NCBI RefSeq assembly: GCF_042747725.1
Contig: NZ_JBHZGO010000103.1
Location: forward strand, 1-64,000
Reading direction: 5' to 3'
From: FACHB-T130 sp042747725
GTDB lineage: Bacteria > Cyanobacteriota > Cyanobacteriia > Cyanobacteriales > FACHB-T130
Length of the DNA stretch: 64,000 bases
Position numbers and translations under genes: made by a program. Below are positions 33,893-43,167 of the stretch, piece by piece (position 1 is the stretch's first letter; the number at the start of each line of letters is the position of its first letter). The notes below the pieces were generated by a model. The model made no database searches and had not been told where the DNA came from. It was given only the letters and a program-made list of their open reading frames with translations.

Positions 33893-35866
33893 ATGGAAGC
33901 GCCTATATCTAAAACTAATATATTGGTAGTTGATGATAATCCTGCAAATTTAAAACTGCTCTTTCAAATGTTATCTCAACATGGGTATAAAGTGCGGGTT
34001 GCGCTCAGCGGTAAACTCGCAATCAGCTCTTGCAATTCAAATCCTCCTGACTTGATGTTGCTCGATGTTAATATGCCAGAAATGAATGGATATGAAGTTT
34101 GCAAATATCTAAAAGCTTCAGAGAATACTCGCGAGATCCCGGTTATTTTTATTAGTGCTTTAGATGAAACGATTAACAAAATAAACGCTTTTACAGTTGG
34201 TGGAGTTGACTATATCACAAAACCTTTTGAATCTTTAGAAGTTTTAGCACGAATTGAGAATCAGCTACGCATTCGCGAACTAAAACTGCAACTAACAGAG
34301 CAAAATAAATTACTGCAAAAACACCTAGAATCACGGCGACAAGCAGAAGTTGAACTCCGTCTTTTATTAGCAACAACTCAAGCAATTAGTCGCAAAAATG
34401 ACGTTCATTCTGTGTTAAAAGCTGTATTGCACTTAGTTGGCATGACAATTCAATGGGATTATGGCGAAGCTTGGTTGCCCACTGAAGATAATAATATCTT
34501 AGAATGCAGTCAAAATTGGTCTTCTAGCCACGCTAGTTTTTTAGATTTTAAAAATAAAAGTATAACAGTTACCTTGGCTCCTAATCTTGGGTTGCCCGGT
34601 AAAATATTTGTTTCTAAAAAGCCAGAATGGGAACAAGATATTCTACAAGTAAAAGATTCCTTAATTCTACACGAGCAAATAGTAACTGCTGGTTTAGTCT
34701 CTGCTTTTGGAGTTCCAATTATATTAAACGAACGAGTATTAGCGATTCTAGTTTTTTATAAAAAGACTTCAGTTCCTATGAATTTACATACAATTAATTT
34801 AGTAACCGCAGTGGCTACCCAATTAGGTCCTTTGATTCATCACAAGCAAACTGAAGAAATCCTCAGAATTACTCAAGAACGTTACCACAGTATTGTTGAA
34901 AATGCAGTAGAAGGAATTTATCAAACTACACCTTCTGGGCGTTATTTGAGCGCCAATTTAGCACTAACGAAGATTTATGGTTATGAATCTCCAGAAGAAT
35001 TGATAACCAGTATTCAAAATATTGAACGCCAACTTTATGTTAACTCGAATCGACGGCGCGAATTTATAGAGGAAATGGAATCTAATCATGCTGTAATTGG
35101 ATTTGAGTCTCAAGTTTTCCGCAAGGATGGGACAATTATTTGTATTTCTGAAAACGCGCGTGCAGTCCGCGATTCTAAGGGAAAAATTCTCTACTACGAA
35201 GGAACTGTTTCTGATATTACAGCGCAAAAACTCGCTCAAAAACAAACCGAAGAACTCTTATTAAATATATTGCCTAAACCAATTGCTGAGCGCTTACAAA
35301 AAAATCAGCAAGTTATTGCCGATAGTTTTTCTGATGTTAGTGTTTTATTTGCTGATTTAGTAGGATTTACTAATTTTGCATCCAGAAAGACTCCAACTGA
35401 ACTTGTAGAAATTCTCAATCAAATTTTTAGTGAATTTGACCAGTTGTCTAAACAACATGGTCTAGAAAAAATAAAAACAATTGGGGATGCCTATATGGTA
35501 GTAGGAGGACTACCAATACCGAGATCGGATCATGCCTCATCAATTGCCCAAATGGGACTGGATATGCAAAATTTTATAGCTAGATTCAATACGGAAATTA
35601 ATGAAAGCTTCCGTCTCCGTATAGGGATTAATATTGGGCCTGTAGTCGCTGGAGTAATTGGTTTAACCAAATTTAGCTATGACTTATGGGGAGATACAGT
35701 GAATGTGGCTTCCCGGATGGAGTCAAGTGGGATTCCTGGTCAGACTCAGGTAACGGCTGCCGTTTACGAACGTTTAAAGGAACGGTTTCTTTTCCAAGAA
35801 CGAGGGACTATTTTAATAAAAGGTAAGGGGGAGATGATGACTTATCTTCTTCTCGGTCAAAAATAA
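33893..35866 (+). CDS. Response-regulator adenylate cyclase (REC-GAF-PAS-class III cyclase)
   Basis: The 657-residue protein has a receiver (about 8-125; phospho-Asp in LMLLDVNMP), a GAF-like domain (about 150-310), a PAS (about 325-445) and a class III nucleotidyl cyclase domain (about 465-655). The metal-binding Asp residues are in FADLVGFT and GDAYMVVGG. The adenine-specifying Lys and Asp are in KTIGDAYM and YDLWGDTVN, and the transition-state Asn and Arg are in VNVASRM. It should therefore make cAMP. Its position 8 bases after the hybrid kinase suggests the kinase phosphorylates this receiver. Confidence 0.93.
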   Translation: MEAPISKTNILVVDDNPANLKLLFQMLSQHGYKVRVALSGKLAISSCNSNPPDLMLLDVNMPEMNGYEVCKYLKASENTREIPVIFISALDETINKINAFTVGGVDYITKPFESLEVLARIENQLRIRELKLQLTEQNKLLQKHLESRRQAEVELRLLLATTQAISRKNDVHSVLKAVLHLVGMTIQWDYGEAWLPTEDNNILECSQNWSSSHASFLDFKNKSITVTLAPNLGLPGKIFVSKKPEWEQDILQVKDSLILHEQIVTAGLVSAFGVPIILNERVLAILVFYKKTSVPMNLHTINLVTAVATQLGPLIHHKQTEEILRITQERYHSIVENAVEGIYQTTPSGRYLSANLALTKIYGYESPEELITSIQNIERQLYVNSNRRREFIEEMESNHAVIGFESQVFRKDGTIICISENARAVRDSKGKILYYEGTVSDITAQKLAQKQTEELLLNILPKPIAERLQKNQQVIADSFSDVSVLFADLVGFTNFASRKTPTELVEILNQIFSEFDQLSKQHGLEKIKTIGDAYMVVGGLPIPRSDHASSIAQMGLDMQNFIARFNTEINESFRLRIGINIGPVVAGVIGLTKFSYDLWGDTVNVASRMESSGIPGQTQVTAAVYERLKERFLFQERGTILIKGKGEMMTYLLLGQK

Positions 35867-35881
35867 CTATAAAACCACTTT

Positions 35882-37864
35882 ATGCATCGGCGTCAAGATT
35901 TGACATTAAAAGAAAAAATACTGGTAGTTGACGATACACCAGCAAATGTTAGTTTGTTAACTCAAATTTTGTCAACTCATGGATATAAAGTGCGTGTTGC
36001 ACTGAGTGGTAAGCTAGCGCTGCAATCGGTTCAGGCAAGCCCTGCCGATTTGATTTTGCTTGATATCAAAATGCCGGACATGGATGGGTATGAAGTTTGC
36101 CGACAATTGAAAGCCTCAGACCAAACCTGTAGCATCCCGGTTATTTTCATCAGTGCTTTGGATGCAGCCTTTGATAAGGTGAATGCTTTTACAGTAGGGG
36201 GAGTAGATTTCATCACAAAACCGATTGAGCCACTTGAGGTTTTGGTGCGAATTGAACATCAATTGCGGCTGCGTCGGTTTCAGTTGCAGCTGCAAACTCA
36301 GAATACACAGTTACAACTCTTACTGACTACGACTCAAGCAATTAGTTCTGCTGCTGATGTAGAAGAAGCATTAGAAGTGATTTTGAGCAATATTTGTCAA
36401 AACCTCGGTTGGGAGCTGGGTGAAGCGTGGATGCCTTCCTCGGAGGGGACTTTACTTGAATATCGTCGATGTTGGTACGGGGACGTCCGTTTTGATAAAT
36501 TTCGACGCCAGAGTGAGGCGTTTCGCTTTGCTCTGGGGGAGGGATTGGCGGGACGAGTTTGGGTGTCCCAACAAGTGGAATGGATTGCAGACATGACGCA
36601 GGAGAACTCGACCGTTGTTGTTCGCGCTCAAATTGCCGCACAAATGGGACTTAAAGGGATCTTAGGAATTCCGATTACATTCGACCATCAAGTGCTGGCA
36701 GTTTTGATATTTTTCCATAAACAGGAAATGAAACCGGATGAGCGATCGCTCCAACTCGTTAATGCAGTCGCTACCCAATTAGGGTCGATGATTCAGCGCA
36801 AAAAAACAGAGGAAGTGCTGCGACAACAGGCAGCACAGGAACGGCTAATTGCCGAAGTTACTCAACAAATTCGCCAATCGCTGAATTTAGACGAGATTCT
36901 GGATGTAACAGTCAACAACATTCGACACTGTTTGCTTTCGGATCGGGTGGCTATCTACCAGTTCGGAGCTAACGGTAACGGCACCTTCGTGGCAGAATCA
37001 GTCGGTAAAAACTACCCTCAAATGTTAGGACAAACTGCGAATCCATTTTGGATGCAAGAATGTTTTAGCGCTTTTTCTCAGGGATTACCGATAGTTTTGT
37101 ACGACATTGAAAAGTTTAATTTTACAGCCGATGCGATTGAGTTTTTACAACGCTATCAGGTCAAAGCTGCTGTAGCAATGCCGGTTTTGAAAGAAGATCG
37201 TCTGTGGGGGTTACTGATTGCTCACCAGTGTGCTGCTCCTCGTGAGTGGCAGGCATTTGAAGTGAATTTATTGCATCAGTTGGCAAATCAGGTGGCGATC
37301 GCGATTCATCAATCCCAACTCTACCAATATGTGCAGTCTGCCAATCGGGAACTCCGGCAACTCGCTAACCTAGACGGCTTAACTCAGATTGCGAATCGTC
37401 GCCGATTTGATGAGTGTCTGAATACTAATTGGAAGCGCCTAAAACGCGAACAAGCGCCGCTGTCTTTGATTTTGTTAGATGTAGATTTTTTCAAACGCTA
37501 CAACGATGCTTACGGTCATCTGGCAGGGGATGATTGTTTGCGCCAGGTGGCTAGTGCGATTAAAAGTGTTGTCCGGCGTCCAGCAGATTTAGTCGCGCGA
37601 TATGGTGGGGAGGAATTTGCCGTAATTCTGCCCAATACTGATATCCAAGGAGCTGTTTTCGTAGCGGAGGCGATTCGACAGGCAATCAGTAACTTGGCGA
37701 TTCCCCACAGCCAGTCTAATGTGTGCGGCTATGTAACTGTCAGTTTAGGCGTAGCTGGTAGTGTACCCAATTTAAAATTGTCGCCGCAACATCTGATTAA
37801 TGCGGCTGATGCAGCACTTTATGCAGCCAAAAGAGAGGGGCGCGATCGCGTAGCGCATGTATAA
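35882..37864 (+). CDS. Response-regulator diguanylate cyclase (REC-GAF-GAF-GGDEF)
   Basis: The 660-residue protein has a receiver domain very similar to that of the preceding cyclase (phospho-Asp in LILLDIKMPDMDGYEVC). Two GAF domains follow (about 140-290 and 310-470), then a GGDEF domain (about 480-655) with an intact active site, ARYGGEEFAVILP. The RPAD motif just before it is a probable inhibitory c-di-GMP site. It should synthesise c-di-GMP. It begins 15 bases after the adenylate cyclase gene, so one sensor kinase may drive both second messengers. Confidence 0.93.
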   Translation: MHRRQDLTLKEKILVVDDTPANVSLLTQILSTHGYKVRVALSGKLALQSVQASPADLILLDIKMPDMDGYEVCRQLKASDQTCSIPVIFISALDAAFDKVNAFTVGGVDFITKPIEPLEVLVRIEHQLRLRRFQLQLQTQNTQLQLLLTTTQAISSAADVEEALEVILSNICQNLGWELGEAWMPSSEGTLLEYRRCWYGDVRFDKFRRQSEAFRFALGEGLAGRVWVSQQVEWIADMTQENSTVVVRAQIAAQMGLKGILGIPITFDHQVLAVLIFFHKQEMKPDERSLQLVNAVATQLGSMIQRKKTEEVLRQQAAQERLIAEVTQQIRQSLNLDEILDVTVNNIRHCLLSDRVAIYQFGANGNGTFVAESVGKNYPQMLGQTANPFWMQECFSAFSQGLPIVLYDIEKFNFTADAIEFLQRYQVKAAVAMPVLKEDRLWGLLIAHQCAAPREWQAFEVNLLHQLANQVAIAIHQSQLYQYVQSANRELRQLANLDGLTQIANRRRFDECLNTNWKRLKREQAPLSLILLDVDFFKRYNDAYGHLAGDDCLRQVASAIKSVVRRPADLVARYGGEEFAVILPNTDIQGAVFVAEAIRQAISNLAIPHSQSNVCGYVTVSLGVAGSVPNLKLSPQHLINAADAALYAAKREGRDRVAHV

Positions 37865-37889
37865 GTACTCGGTTTTTCCTCTCTTTGTA

Positions 37890-37979
37890 TGGACTCGCCG
37901 CACATCACCACATCTGAGGGCAACCACAGGGGGATTGCCCCTACAAAACGCTATATGTATAAGCTTTGCGTAAGTCCTG
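37890..37979. mobile_element. MITE copy 2 (reverse orientation, worn left end)
   Basis: The reverse complement of the 16227 and 48906 copies. The right end GCGTAAGTCCTG is intact, whereas the left end is degraded (GGACTCGCCGCAC). It is bracketed by the direct repeat TTTGTATGGA at 37884-37893 and 37980-37989, which could be a target duplication or a coincidence. Confidence 0.75.
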
Positions 37980-38080
37980 TTTGTATGGAACTACTGACTC
38001 AAAATATTTAGAGAAGATGTCAGTTCTGGTGAAATTGTTAGCGCTTCGGAACCGATAATAAGTCAGCGAAAACAACTGTT

Positions 38081-39607
38081 CTAAGAGACTTTTTCTAGCT
38101 CGGCGAGCAATTCTTCCTCAAGGGGTGCGATCGCTAACAGGGGATGTTTTAAGTCTCCCCATTTCTTGCCAGCTCTCATCCCGTATAGGGTGAGAATTTC
38201 CGGGATTTGTCTTGACACCAACACCCGCGCCGGAGACAACTGTCCTAAGAGTCGAGCTTGGCGATAGTGGTGCGATCGCATCAAAGCATCATCTAATCGT
38301 TGCGCGATCGCATCAGGTGACTCCTTGGCTGTATCGAGCAAAAGGATATAACGATCCACTGGCTTTCTGGAAGGCACCAAACTTTTGAAAAACGTTCCTT
38401 CTAGCGCCAAATCCTCAATGACAGAGCGCACGAACTCAGAATGCAGCTTCTCACCCACCAGATCGCTTGTCGCCTGATTTCTTCCCAAAAATTCCAGACA
38501 TGGCGTTCCTTTATAAAAGTGGCTGACGCGCACGCGATCGCCAATTCGGTAGCGGTACAATCCCCCTTTCTGAGAAATAATTATCTCGTAGTCAATCCCC
38601 GCCACAATCTCGTGGAGTCGGTGAATTTTCCCGTCTCCATCCTCCAACTCAAAGAACACCTCATCGAGCATCGGGACGCATCCCTGTGCCTCGATCAGGG
38701 GAATTGTCATCGGTGCTTCGGTAGCGAGAAGTCCTTTTCCCTGCACCATGACACCGGGAAAGAGCGATCGCAAAAACCCTGCACCATCCGCCGCATTAGC
38801 ACTATCCCAGCAAGAAATTAGCTTCAATTCTTGCCAAAGCAGCGTCCACGGAATCTCTGGCTCTAAGAGAAGTTTAGAACGTTTAGCTGACATTTTGTTT
38901 TTGAGTTCTTTCCACAATCGCACCCGATGCGTCTGGATGTAGTCGAGTTGTACGCGGAGGAAACTCGGACTCCAAATTGAGATAACTTCCAGATTTTCTT
39001 CGAGTAAAAGCGCTTGGGAAAGTTTATCTTTGAATTCCTCTGCATTGCGAAGGCGATTCAATCCCGGAGGAGAAACCAGAAAGGGACGAAGAAATAACAT
39101 TAACCATTCGTCCAGATACTCCGAATCATCCTCCAATCCGGCTGGAATGCTATTTGTACTTGCAGCATCAAGCCGGGGAGAGATGCAGAAGTATATCTTA
39201 CCAGTAGAAAACCCTGGGCCATGCTGAATCAGGTCATGCGCCCAAACACAGAACATCTGGTTAAAGGTAGCTCGAAGAGATTTCGTGTAAGGAATCAACT
39301 TTGCTACTCCGCTACTTCCGGAAGTCTTCTCGTAAAAGAGAATAGATTCTGGCGTCAGGATTGGCTGCTGGGTTGTCTTCTGCCTGTCGATCCACTCTTT
39401 AAGGTTGTCGTAGTTGACAATCGGAATGCGATGCCAATCTGCAACCGAGTGTATGCCCAAAAATTTGCCATACTCGCTTTTAGCAAGGTGGCATACAATT
39501 TCCTCCTGAACAGATTGCTGCGTTCTTTGGGGATTTTCTAGTGCTTGAAAGAAGCGATTGGCGTAAGGAGAAAGAAGTTGTCCGAAAAGCTTGACAAAAG
39601 GGCGCAT
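38081..39607 (-). CDS. GH3-family acid-amido synthetase (adenylating ligase)
   Basis: The 508-residue product matches bacterial GH3 proteins, which adenylate a carboxylic acid and join it to an amino acid or other amine. The nucleotide motifs are visible as FYEKTSGSSGVAKLIPYT (about 88-105), a central LLATEAPM segment, and YRYRIGDRVRVSHFYKG (about 355-371) with CLEFLGRNQATSDLVGEKL. It is the distal gene of the minus-strand oxygenase cluster, so it may perform a late amide-forming step. The acyl and amine substrates are unknown. A hairpin lies just upstream at 39652-39676. Confidence 0.85.
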   Translation of the reverse strand: MRPFVKLFGQLLSPYANRFFQALENPQRTQQSVQEEIVCHLAKSEYGKFLGIHSVADWHRIPIVNYDNLKEWIDRQKTTQQPILTPESILFYEKTSGSSGVAKLIPYTKSLRATFNQMFCVWAHDLIQHGPGFSTGKIYFCISPRLDAASTNSIPAGLEDDSEYLDEWLMLFLRPFLVSPPGLNRLRNAEEFKDKLSQALLLEENLEVISIWSPSFLRVQLDYIQTHRVRLWKELKNKMSAKRSKLLLEPEIPWTLLWQELKLISCWDSANAADGAGFLRSLFPGVMVQGKGLLATEAPMTIPLIEAQGCVPMLDEVFFELEDGDGKIHRLHEIVAGIDYEIIISQKGGLYRYRIGDRVRVSHFYKGTPCLEFLGRNQATSDLVGEKLHSEFVRSVIEDLALEGTFFKSLVPSRKPVDRYILLLDTAKESPDAIAQRLDDALMRSHHYRQARLLGQLSPARVLVSRQIPEILTLYGMRAGKKWGDLKHPLLAIAPLEEELLAELEKVS

Positions 39608-39651
39608 TATATCAAATCTGTTTGGATGATCATTTGGAACCTCACCCCCAA

Positions 39652-39676
39652 CCCCTCTCCGAAAAGCGGAGAGGGG
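39652..39676. repeat. CCCCTCTCCG hairpin
   Basis: 10-bp perfect stem with AAAAG loop; the same CCCCTCTCCG/CGGAGAGGGG arms occur at 41200-41223. It belongs to the 'CTCACCCCCAACCCCTCTCC' repeat family of cyanobacterial intergenic DNA. Confidence 0.8.
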
Positions 39677-39732
39677 AGCCGGAAGTAAACAGAGGAGCCG
39701 GAGGCGGGGTGTTAGTTTTCTTCGGTTGGATA

Positions 39733-40347
39733 TTACTTGAATTTTTTGTTGGGATAAATGTGTGTAGCAACAGGAACGTAGGTTCCTTCCTCAACTACAA
39801 CTCCGGGGCCAATGTGGTTCCAGGCTCCTAGGAAGACGTTGCTGCCAATTTTCACCTTCTTGACATACAGCATCAAGTCGTGTTTTCTGGGTTTGATAAT
39901 GTGGGAGTAGATGCCAATCCCGTGACCGAAAACTGCGCGATCGCCTATCTCGATTAATCCGCGATCGGCAATTTCTAACTGCGGTGTCCAGTAGACGCCT
40001 TTACCAACCTTGGCTCCCCACAGTCTCAGCCATAAGGAAAAAGCACCGGGAATCAGGCGTAACAACGTTTCTAGCGCTGGAAACGCAATGTAAATAACTT
40101 GGATTTGGTAACTTCCCCACCAGGGTGAATACTCTTTGCTGCCTAGATAGCTGATACCTTCCTCGACTGGGTAAAAACGCTCGTGGATGCGATACACCAA
40201 GAGGGGAAACCCGTACAGAGAAAGGAAAAAAGCCGAGATGCTAAAGATTCCTGGTGAAACGCATATCCAGAGGAAGGACGCGATCGCTATCAGGATAACT
40301 AAGGCGGGAAAACAAGAGAGGATTATGCTGAAGAAAGTCATAGTCAA
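39733..40347 (-). CDS. Hexapeptide-repeat (left-handed beta-helix) acyltransferase
   Basis: The 204-residue protein has two hydrophobic helices at the N-terminus (about 5-50). A left-handed beta-helix follows (about 100-195), with hexapeptide turns such as VGKGVYWTPQLEIADRGLIEIGDRAVFGHG and IGSNVFLGAWNHIGPGVVVEEGT. A His in FGHGIGIYSH is a candidate catalytic base. It probably transfers an acyl group at the membrane in the biosynthetic cluster; donor and acceptor are unknown. It lies 125 bases before the GH3 gene on the same strand. Confidence 0.75.
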   Translation of the reverse strand: MTMTFFSIILSCFPALVILIAIASFLWICVSPGIFSISAFFLSLYGFPLLVYRIHERFYPVEEGISYLGSKEYSPWWGSYQIQVIYIAFPALETLLRLIPGAFSLWLRLWGAKVGKGVYWTPQLEIADRGLIEIGDRAVFGHGIGIYSHIIKPRKHDLMLYVKKVKIGSNVFLGAWNHIGPGVVVEEGTYVPVATHIYPNKKFK

Positions 40348-40392
40348 ATTAAAAATGCAAAATTAAAAAATTGGGTTCTTCATTTTTAATTT

Positions 40393-41121
40393 TTAATTCT
40401 TCCAAGGCCATACTAGCTTTTGAGTTAAGGTGAGGTTGATTTTGACACCCAAAGAATCAGGGAAGCGATCGCTTTTGTAATACGTTCCGTGCATCCGATC
40501 CCAAAGCTTAAAATTCGCTCCGTAGTTACCGCAAACTGAGCTGCTCGCATGGTGCCAAGCATGATCTTGGGGTACTATCAGCAAAGTCGATAGCCAGCGA
40601 TACAGCCAGGAGTTTGGTATCGGAGTTATGGTGCTGTGACGCCACAAGTCTAGAGCTGAGCTAAGACTAACACCGGCGATGTACCAAGTGGGATCTTGCA
40701 GCAGATAAATAAATAGAGCGTGAACCCACAAGTAAATAATCAAAAAACTCGTCCACAGAGTATTTCTGGAAGTAGACAAGACATTCATTTCCGTGCTGGT
40801 ATGATGAACTACGTGGAGACGCCAGAGCCACCGACTATGTAGCAGGCGATGGTTCCAGTAGTAGATGTAATCCACAAACACGAAGCTCAGAAAGAATGCC
40901 ACAACTGGAGGCACAAGCAAGGCGCGATCGCTTGGTAAAAGATAGTGGCAAAGTTGGTAGACCACTGTGAGCTGAAGAATCGGGATGAGAACACCCTGAA
41001 AAAATAGACCAACAGCATCTAAAATCCAGTCCTCGTAGGTTCTCGTTTGCAAAGCAGCAAAACTGCGGTCATTTGCCACAGTCAGTGTCATTAAGATCGC
41101 AAAAGTGAAGAATACTCCCAT
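40393..41121 (-). CDS. Fatty-acid hydroxylase / sterol-desaturase family membrane diiron protein
   Basis: The 242-residue integral membrane protein has the histidine boxes of the family: HRLLH (about 92-96), HVVHH (about 104-108) and HAWHH (about 187-191), with an extra His in LWRHSTITP. These ligate two irons for O2-dependent hydroxylation or desaturation of lipid-like chains. Four hydrophobic helices are visible. Together with three Rieske proteins and two soluble diiron proteins in the same run, it points to a heavily oxygenated product or precursor. Confidence 0.9.
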   Translation of the reverse strand: MGVFFTFAILMTLTVANDRSFAALQTRTYEDWILDAVGLFFQGVLIPILQLTVVYQLCHYLLPSDRALLVPPVVAFFLSFVFVDYIYYWNHRLLHSRWLWRLHVVHHTSTEMNVLSTSRNTLWTSFLIIYLWVHALFIYLLQDPTWYIAGVSLSSALDLWRHSTITPIPNSWLYRWLSTLLIVPQDHAWHHASSSVCGNYGANFKLWDRMHGTYYKSDRFPDSLGVKINLTLTQKLVWPWKN

Positions 41122-41199
41122 CGCTAATAGCTCAATTTAGGGAATGTTGCCTGATATTGAATTCGTTTGAATCGTCATCATTTAGAACCTCACCCCCAA

Positions 41200-41223
41200 C
41201 CCCTCTCCGTTAACGGAGAGGGG
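41200..41223. repeat. CCCCTCTCCG hairpin
   Basis: Perfect 10-bp arms around TTAA, in the 320-base gap between the fatty-acid-hydroxylase-type gene and the first Rieske gene. The gap otherwise contains ATCCAAAATCC filler and the hairpin at 41379. Confidence 0.8.
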
Positions 41224-41378
41224 GGAAGGAAGGCGGGGAGAGGTTCTTCTGTAATTGGGTGTCATCAACCGAATTTGATATGATTTCCGAAGAAAGTCAC
41301 TTACTTTCTAATAGTTCCCAATCCAAAATCCAAAATCCTTAGTGCGATCGGTTATTCGCCACCTAGATTTTGACTTCT

Positions 41379-41403
41379 CCCCCTTCCCTCGCAGGGAAGG
41401 GGG
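41379..41403. repeat. CCCCCTTCCCT hairpin
   Basis: Perfect 11-bp arms around CGC. Identical arms occur at 45547-45571. It sits 40 bases beyond the stop codon of the Rieske gene and may act as its transcription terminator. Confidence 0.8.
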
Positions 41404-41444
41404 TTAGGGGGTTAGGTCATTTAAAACCAAAATCCAAAATCGAA

Positions 41445-42467
41445 TTAAACCCAGAAGGTTACTTGAACAGACTGATCGCAGAGAGTTCTAGGATCTTCTC
41501 CTGCTTCAATCTTGCTCCGAATAGATTCAACCAGGACGTGGATTGTGTCAGCTGGTGTATTGGCAAACTGGGTACCGTACTTTTCAATTACCTCCTGTTG
41601 GATACCAAGCGCCTCCACATCCTGGTGGATAATATATTGGGCAGTCCAGCGAACAAACGGACGCGCCATCTTGTTCCAAATGCCGTAGTTAAAAGTTACG
41701 TCGGTATAAACGAGAGTAGAGTCCTCCGCTTCCGGAATCGATTGGCTAGTAATAAAAAGCCTTCTTTTGGTTGCCATATCGTATTCCACGCTGGTAACGT
41801 TGGGCATATGAAAGCTATCCGTGTGCCGGATCTCGTAACCTTTCCGATTCAGAAAGCAGGTGTACCAGCCGAGGTTTGTCGTTTCGTTGCGGTATTCTGC
41901 GAAAACTGAGCCATTTCGCCTCTCAACCGTCATTTCCAGCTTTTGCTTGCGAGAAGTGCGGAATACCCCAGGATGAACCGAGGCGGTGTGAGGAATGTCA
42001 ATAAAGTTTTCCGCACAGTTGGTAACGTTGTTCCGGAAACGGTTGATGACTCGCACCGTCTCCCATCCAGGCTTTCCGTAGTAAGGCATTTTAAAAGGCT
42101 CAAACTCCTCACTCGGCTTTTCCGCCAGCCTCACATACACGTAGCCATCCTGCTCTCTAGTGTCATAATGCTTAGTGCGACGAGCATGAGTCGCCTTAAA
42201 GTCTTCTCCCTCGGCGGGGACAGCCACCACCTTCCCAGTTTTGTCGTAAACCCAACCGTGGTAAGGACACTGGAGTGTTCCCCGACAGACTTTTCCTTTA
42301 GAGAGACGGCTGTTTCTGTGCATACAGCGATCGCGCAACGCCACCGGCTTTCCGTCGTCTCCTCGAAAAACTGCCAGCCATTCCCCCAAAACCGTGCGTT
42401 CTAGCACAGTATTCGGCTTCAGATGTTCGCTGAGTGCCACAACATACCAGAAATCTTCAAATTTCAC
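41445..42467 (-). CDS. Rieske non-heme iron oxygenase (Rieske A)
   Basis: The 340-residue protein has a Rieske [2Fe-2S] domain at about 1-110 with CMHRN and CPYHGW ligand motifs. A C-terminal catalytic domain carries the mononuclear iron site ENFIDIPHTASVH (N-x2-D-x2-H-x4-H, about 153-165). It belongs to the phenylpropionate/vanillate-demethylase type of oxygenase alpha subunits and needs an electron donor. The ferredoxin gene 55 bases upstream on the same strand is the obvious partner. It differs clearly in sequence from the two other Rieske proteins of the cluster. Confidence 0.92.
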   Translation of the reverse strand: MKFEDFWYVVALSEHLKPNTVLERTVLGEWLAVFRGDDGKPVALRDRCMHRNSRLSKGKVCRGTLQCPYHGWVYDKTGKVVAVPAEGEDFKATHARRTKHYDTREQDGYVYVRLAEKPSEEFEPFKMPYYGKPGWETVRVINRFRNNVTNCAENFIDIPHTASVHPGVFRTSRKQKLEMTVERRNGSVFAEYRNETTNLGWYTCFLNRKGYEIRHTDSFHMPNVTSVEYDMATKRRLFITSQSIPEAEDSTLVYTDVTFNYGIWNKMARPFVRWTAQYIIHQDVEALGIQQEVIEKYGTQFANTPADTIHVLVESIRSKIEAGEDPRTLCDQSVQVTFWV

Positions 42468-42522
42468 TAATCCTCCGCAATAAATTAAAAATTAAGAATA
42501 AGAAATAGAAGATTTTTTGGCT

Positions 42523-42822
42523 TCATTCTTCATTATCAAAAGCAGCAATTTCAATGTCGCTGCTGAGATCCAACTGACAAGCTAACCTCACTTGATTATT
42601 TCCTGACGCTAGAGTTTCCAATACCTCTTTTTCATCTTCACTGGGAGGAGGAATATTACCTTTTACAACTACAAGACACGTCCCACAAATTCCGGTACGG
42701 CATCCAAAGAGTACCGGAGAATTTTGTACCGTCAGATGCTCCGAAAGATTAGAGTGCTTCTCCAGGGTTAGGGTAGAATAATCAGTCCCTGGAAACGAGA
42801 CGACACAGCATTGCTCATTCAT
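42523..42822 (-). CDS. [2Fe-2S] plant-type ferredoxin
   Basis: The 99-residue protein has the ligand spacing C-x4-C-x2-C in FGCRTGICGTC and the fourth Cys in RLACQLDL. It has the size and acidic character of chloroplast-type ferredoxins, though its N-terminus diverges from photosynthetic PetF. It lies directly upstream of the Rieske A gene, so it probably feeds electrons to one or more of the cluster's oxygenases. Confidence 0.92.
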   Translation of the reverse strand: MNEQCCVVSFPGTDYSTLTLEKHSNLSEHLTVQNSPVLFGCRTGICGTCLVVVKGNIPPPSEDEKEVLETLASGNNQVRLACQLDLSSDIEIAAFDNEE

Positions 42823-42888
42823 ATTTAATTAAAAACTTGTAATTAAAAATCCAGCAACAAAAAACTTTTGTTAAAGATTTCAAAACTC

Positions 42889-43127
42889 ATTCAATTTGTA
42901 GGTTGGGTTGAACAAAGTGAAACCCAACGCTTGCCGATTGCTGACAATGTTGGGTTTCGTGCCTCAACCCAACCTACACCTCTTCTTCCTCTTTCTTCGC
43001 GTACTTTGCGTCCTTGGCGGTTCGTAAAAAAATCTTATTCAATTTGTAGGTTGGGTTGAACAAAGTGAAACCCAACGCTTGCCGATTGCTGACAATGTTG
43101 GGTTTCGTGCCTCAACCCAACCTACAC
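42889..43127. repeat. Two identical 91-bp repeats of the GTAGGTTGGGTT family
   Basis: 42889-42979 and 43037-43127 are identical and each is palindromic at its ends (GTAGGTTGGGTTGA...TCAACCCAACCTAC). The 57 bases between contain the 'CTTCGCGTACTTTGCG' filler repeat that recurs near 49070. They fill the gap between the ferredoxin and second Rieske genes. A related palindrome lies at 50627-50699. Confidence 0.9.
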
Positions 43128-43167
43128 ATAGAGCATTTTTTTCATTACTAAAATAGAACTTTTATAT

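Noticed and set aside
41370..41909. 179-codon plus-strand ORF opposite Rieske A
   Set aside because: Starts in a repeat hairpin and runs antisense to the oxygenase; no start signal or family similarity.
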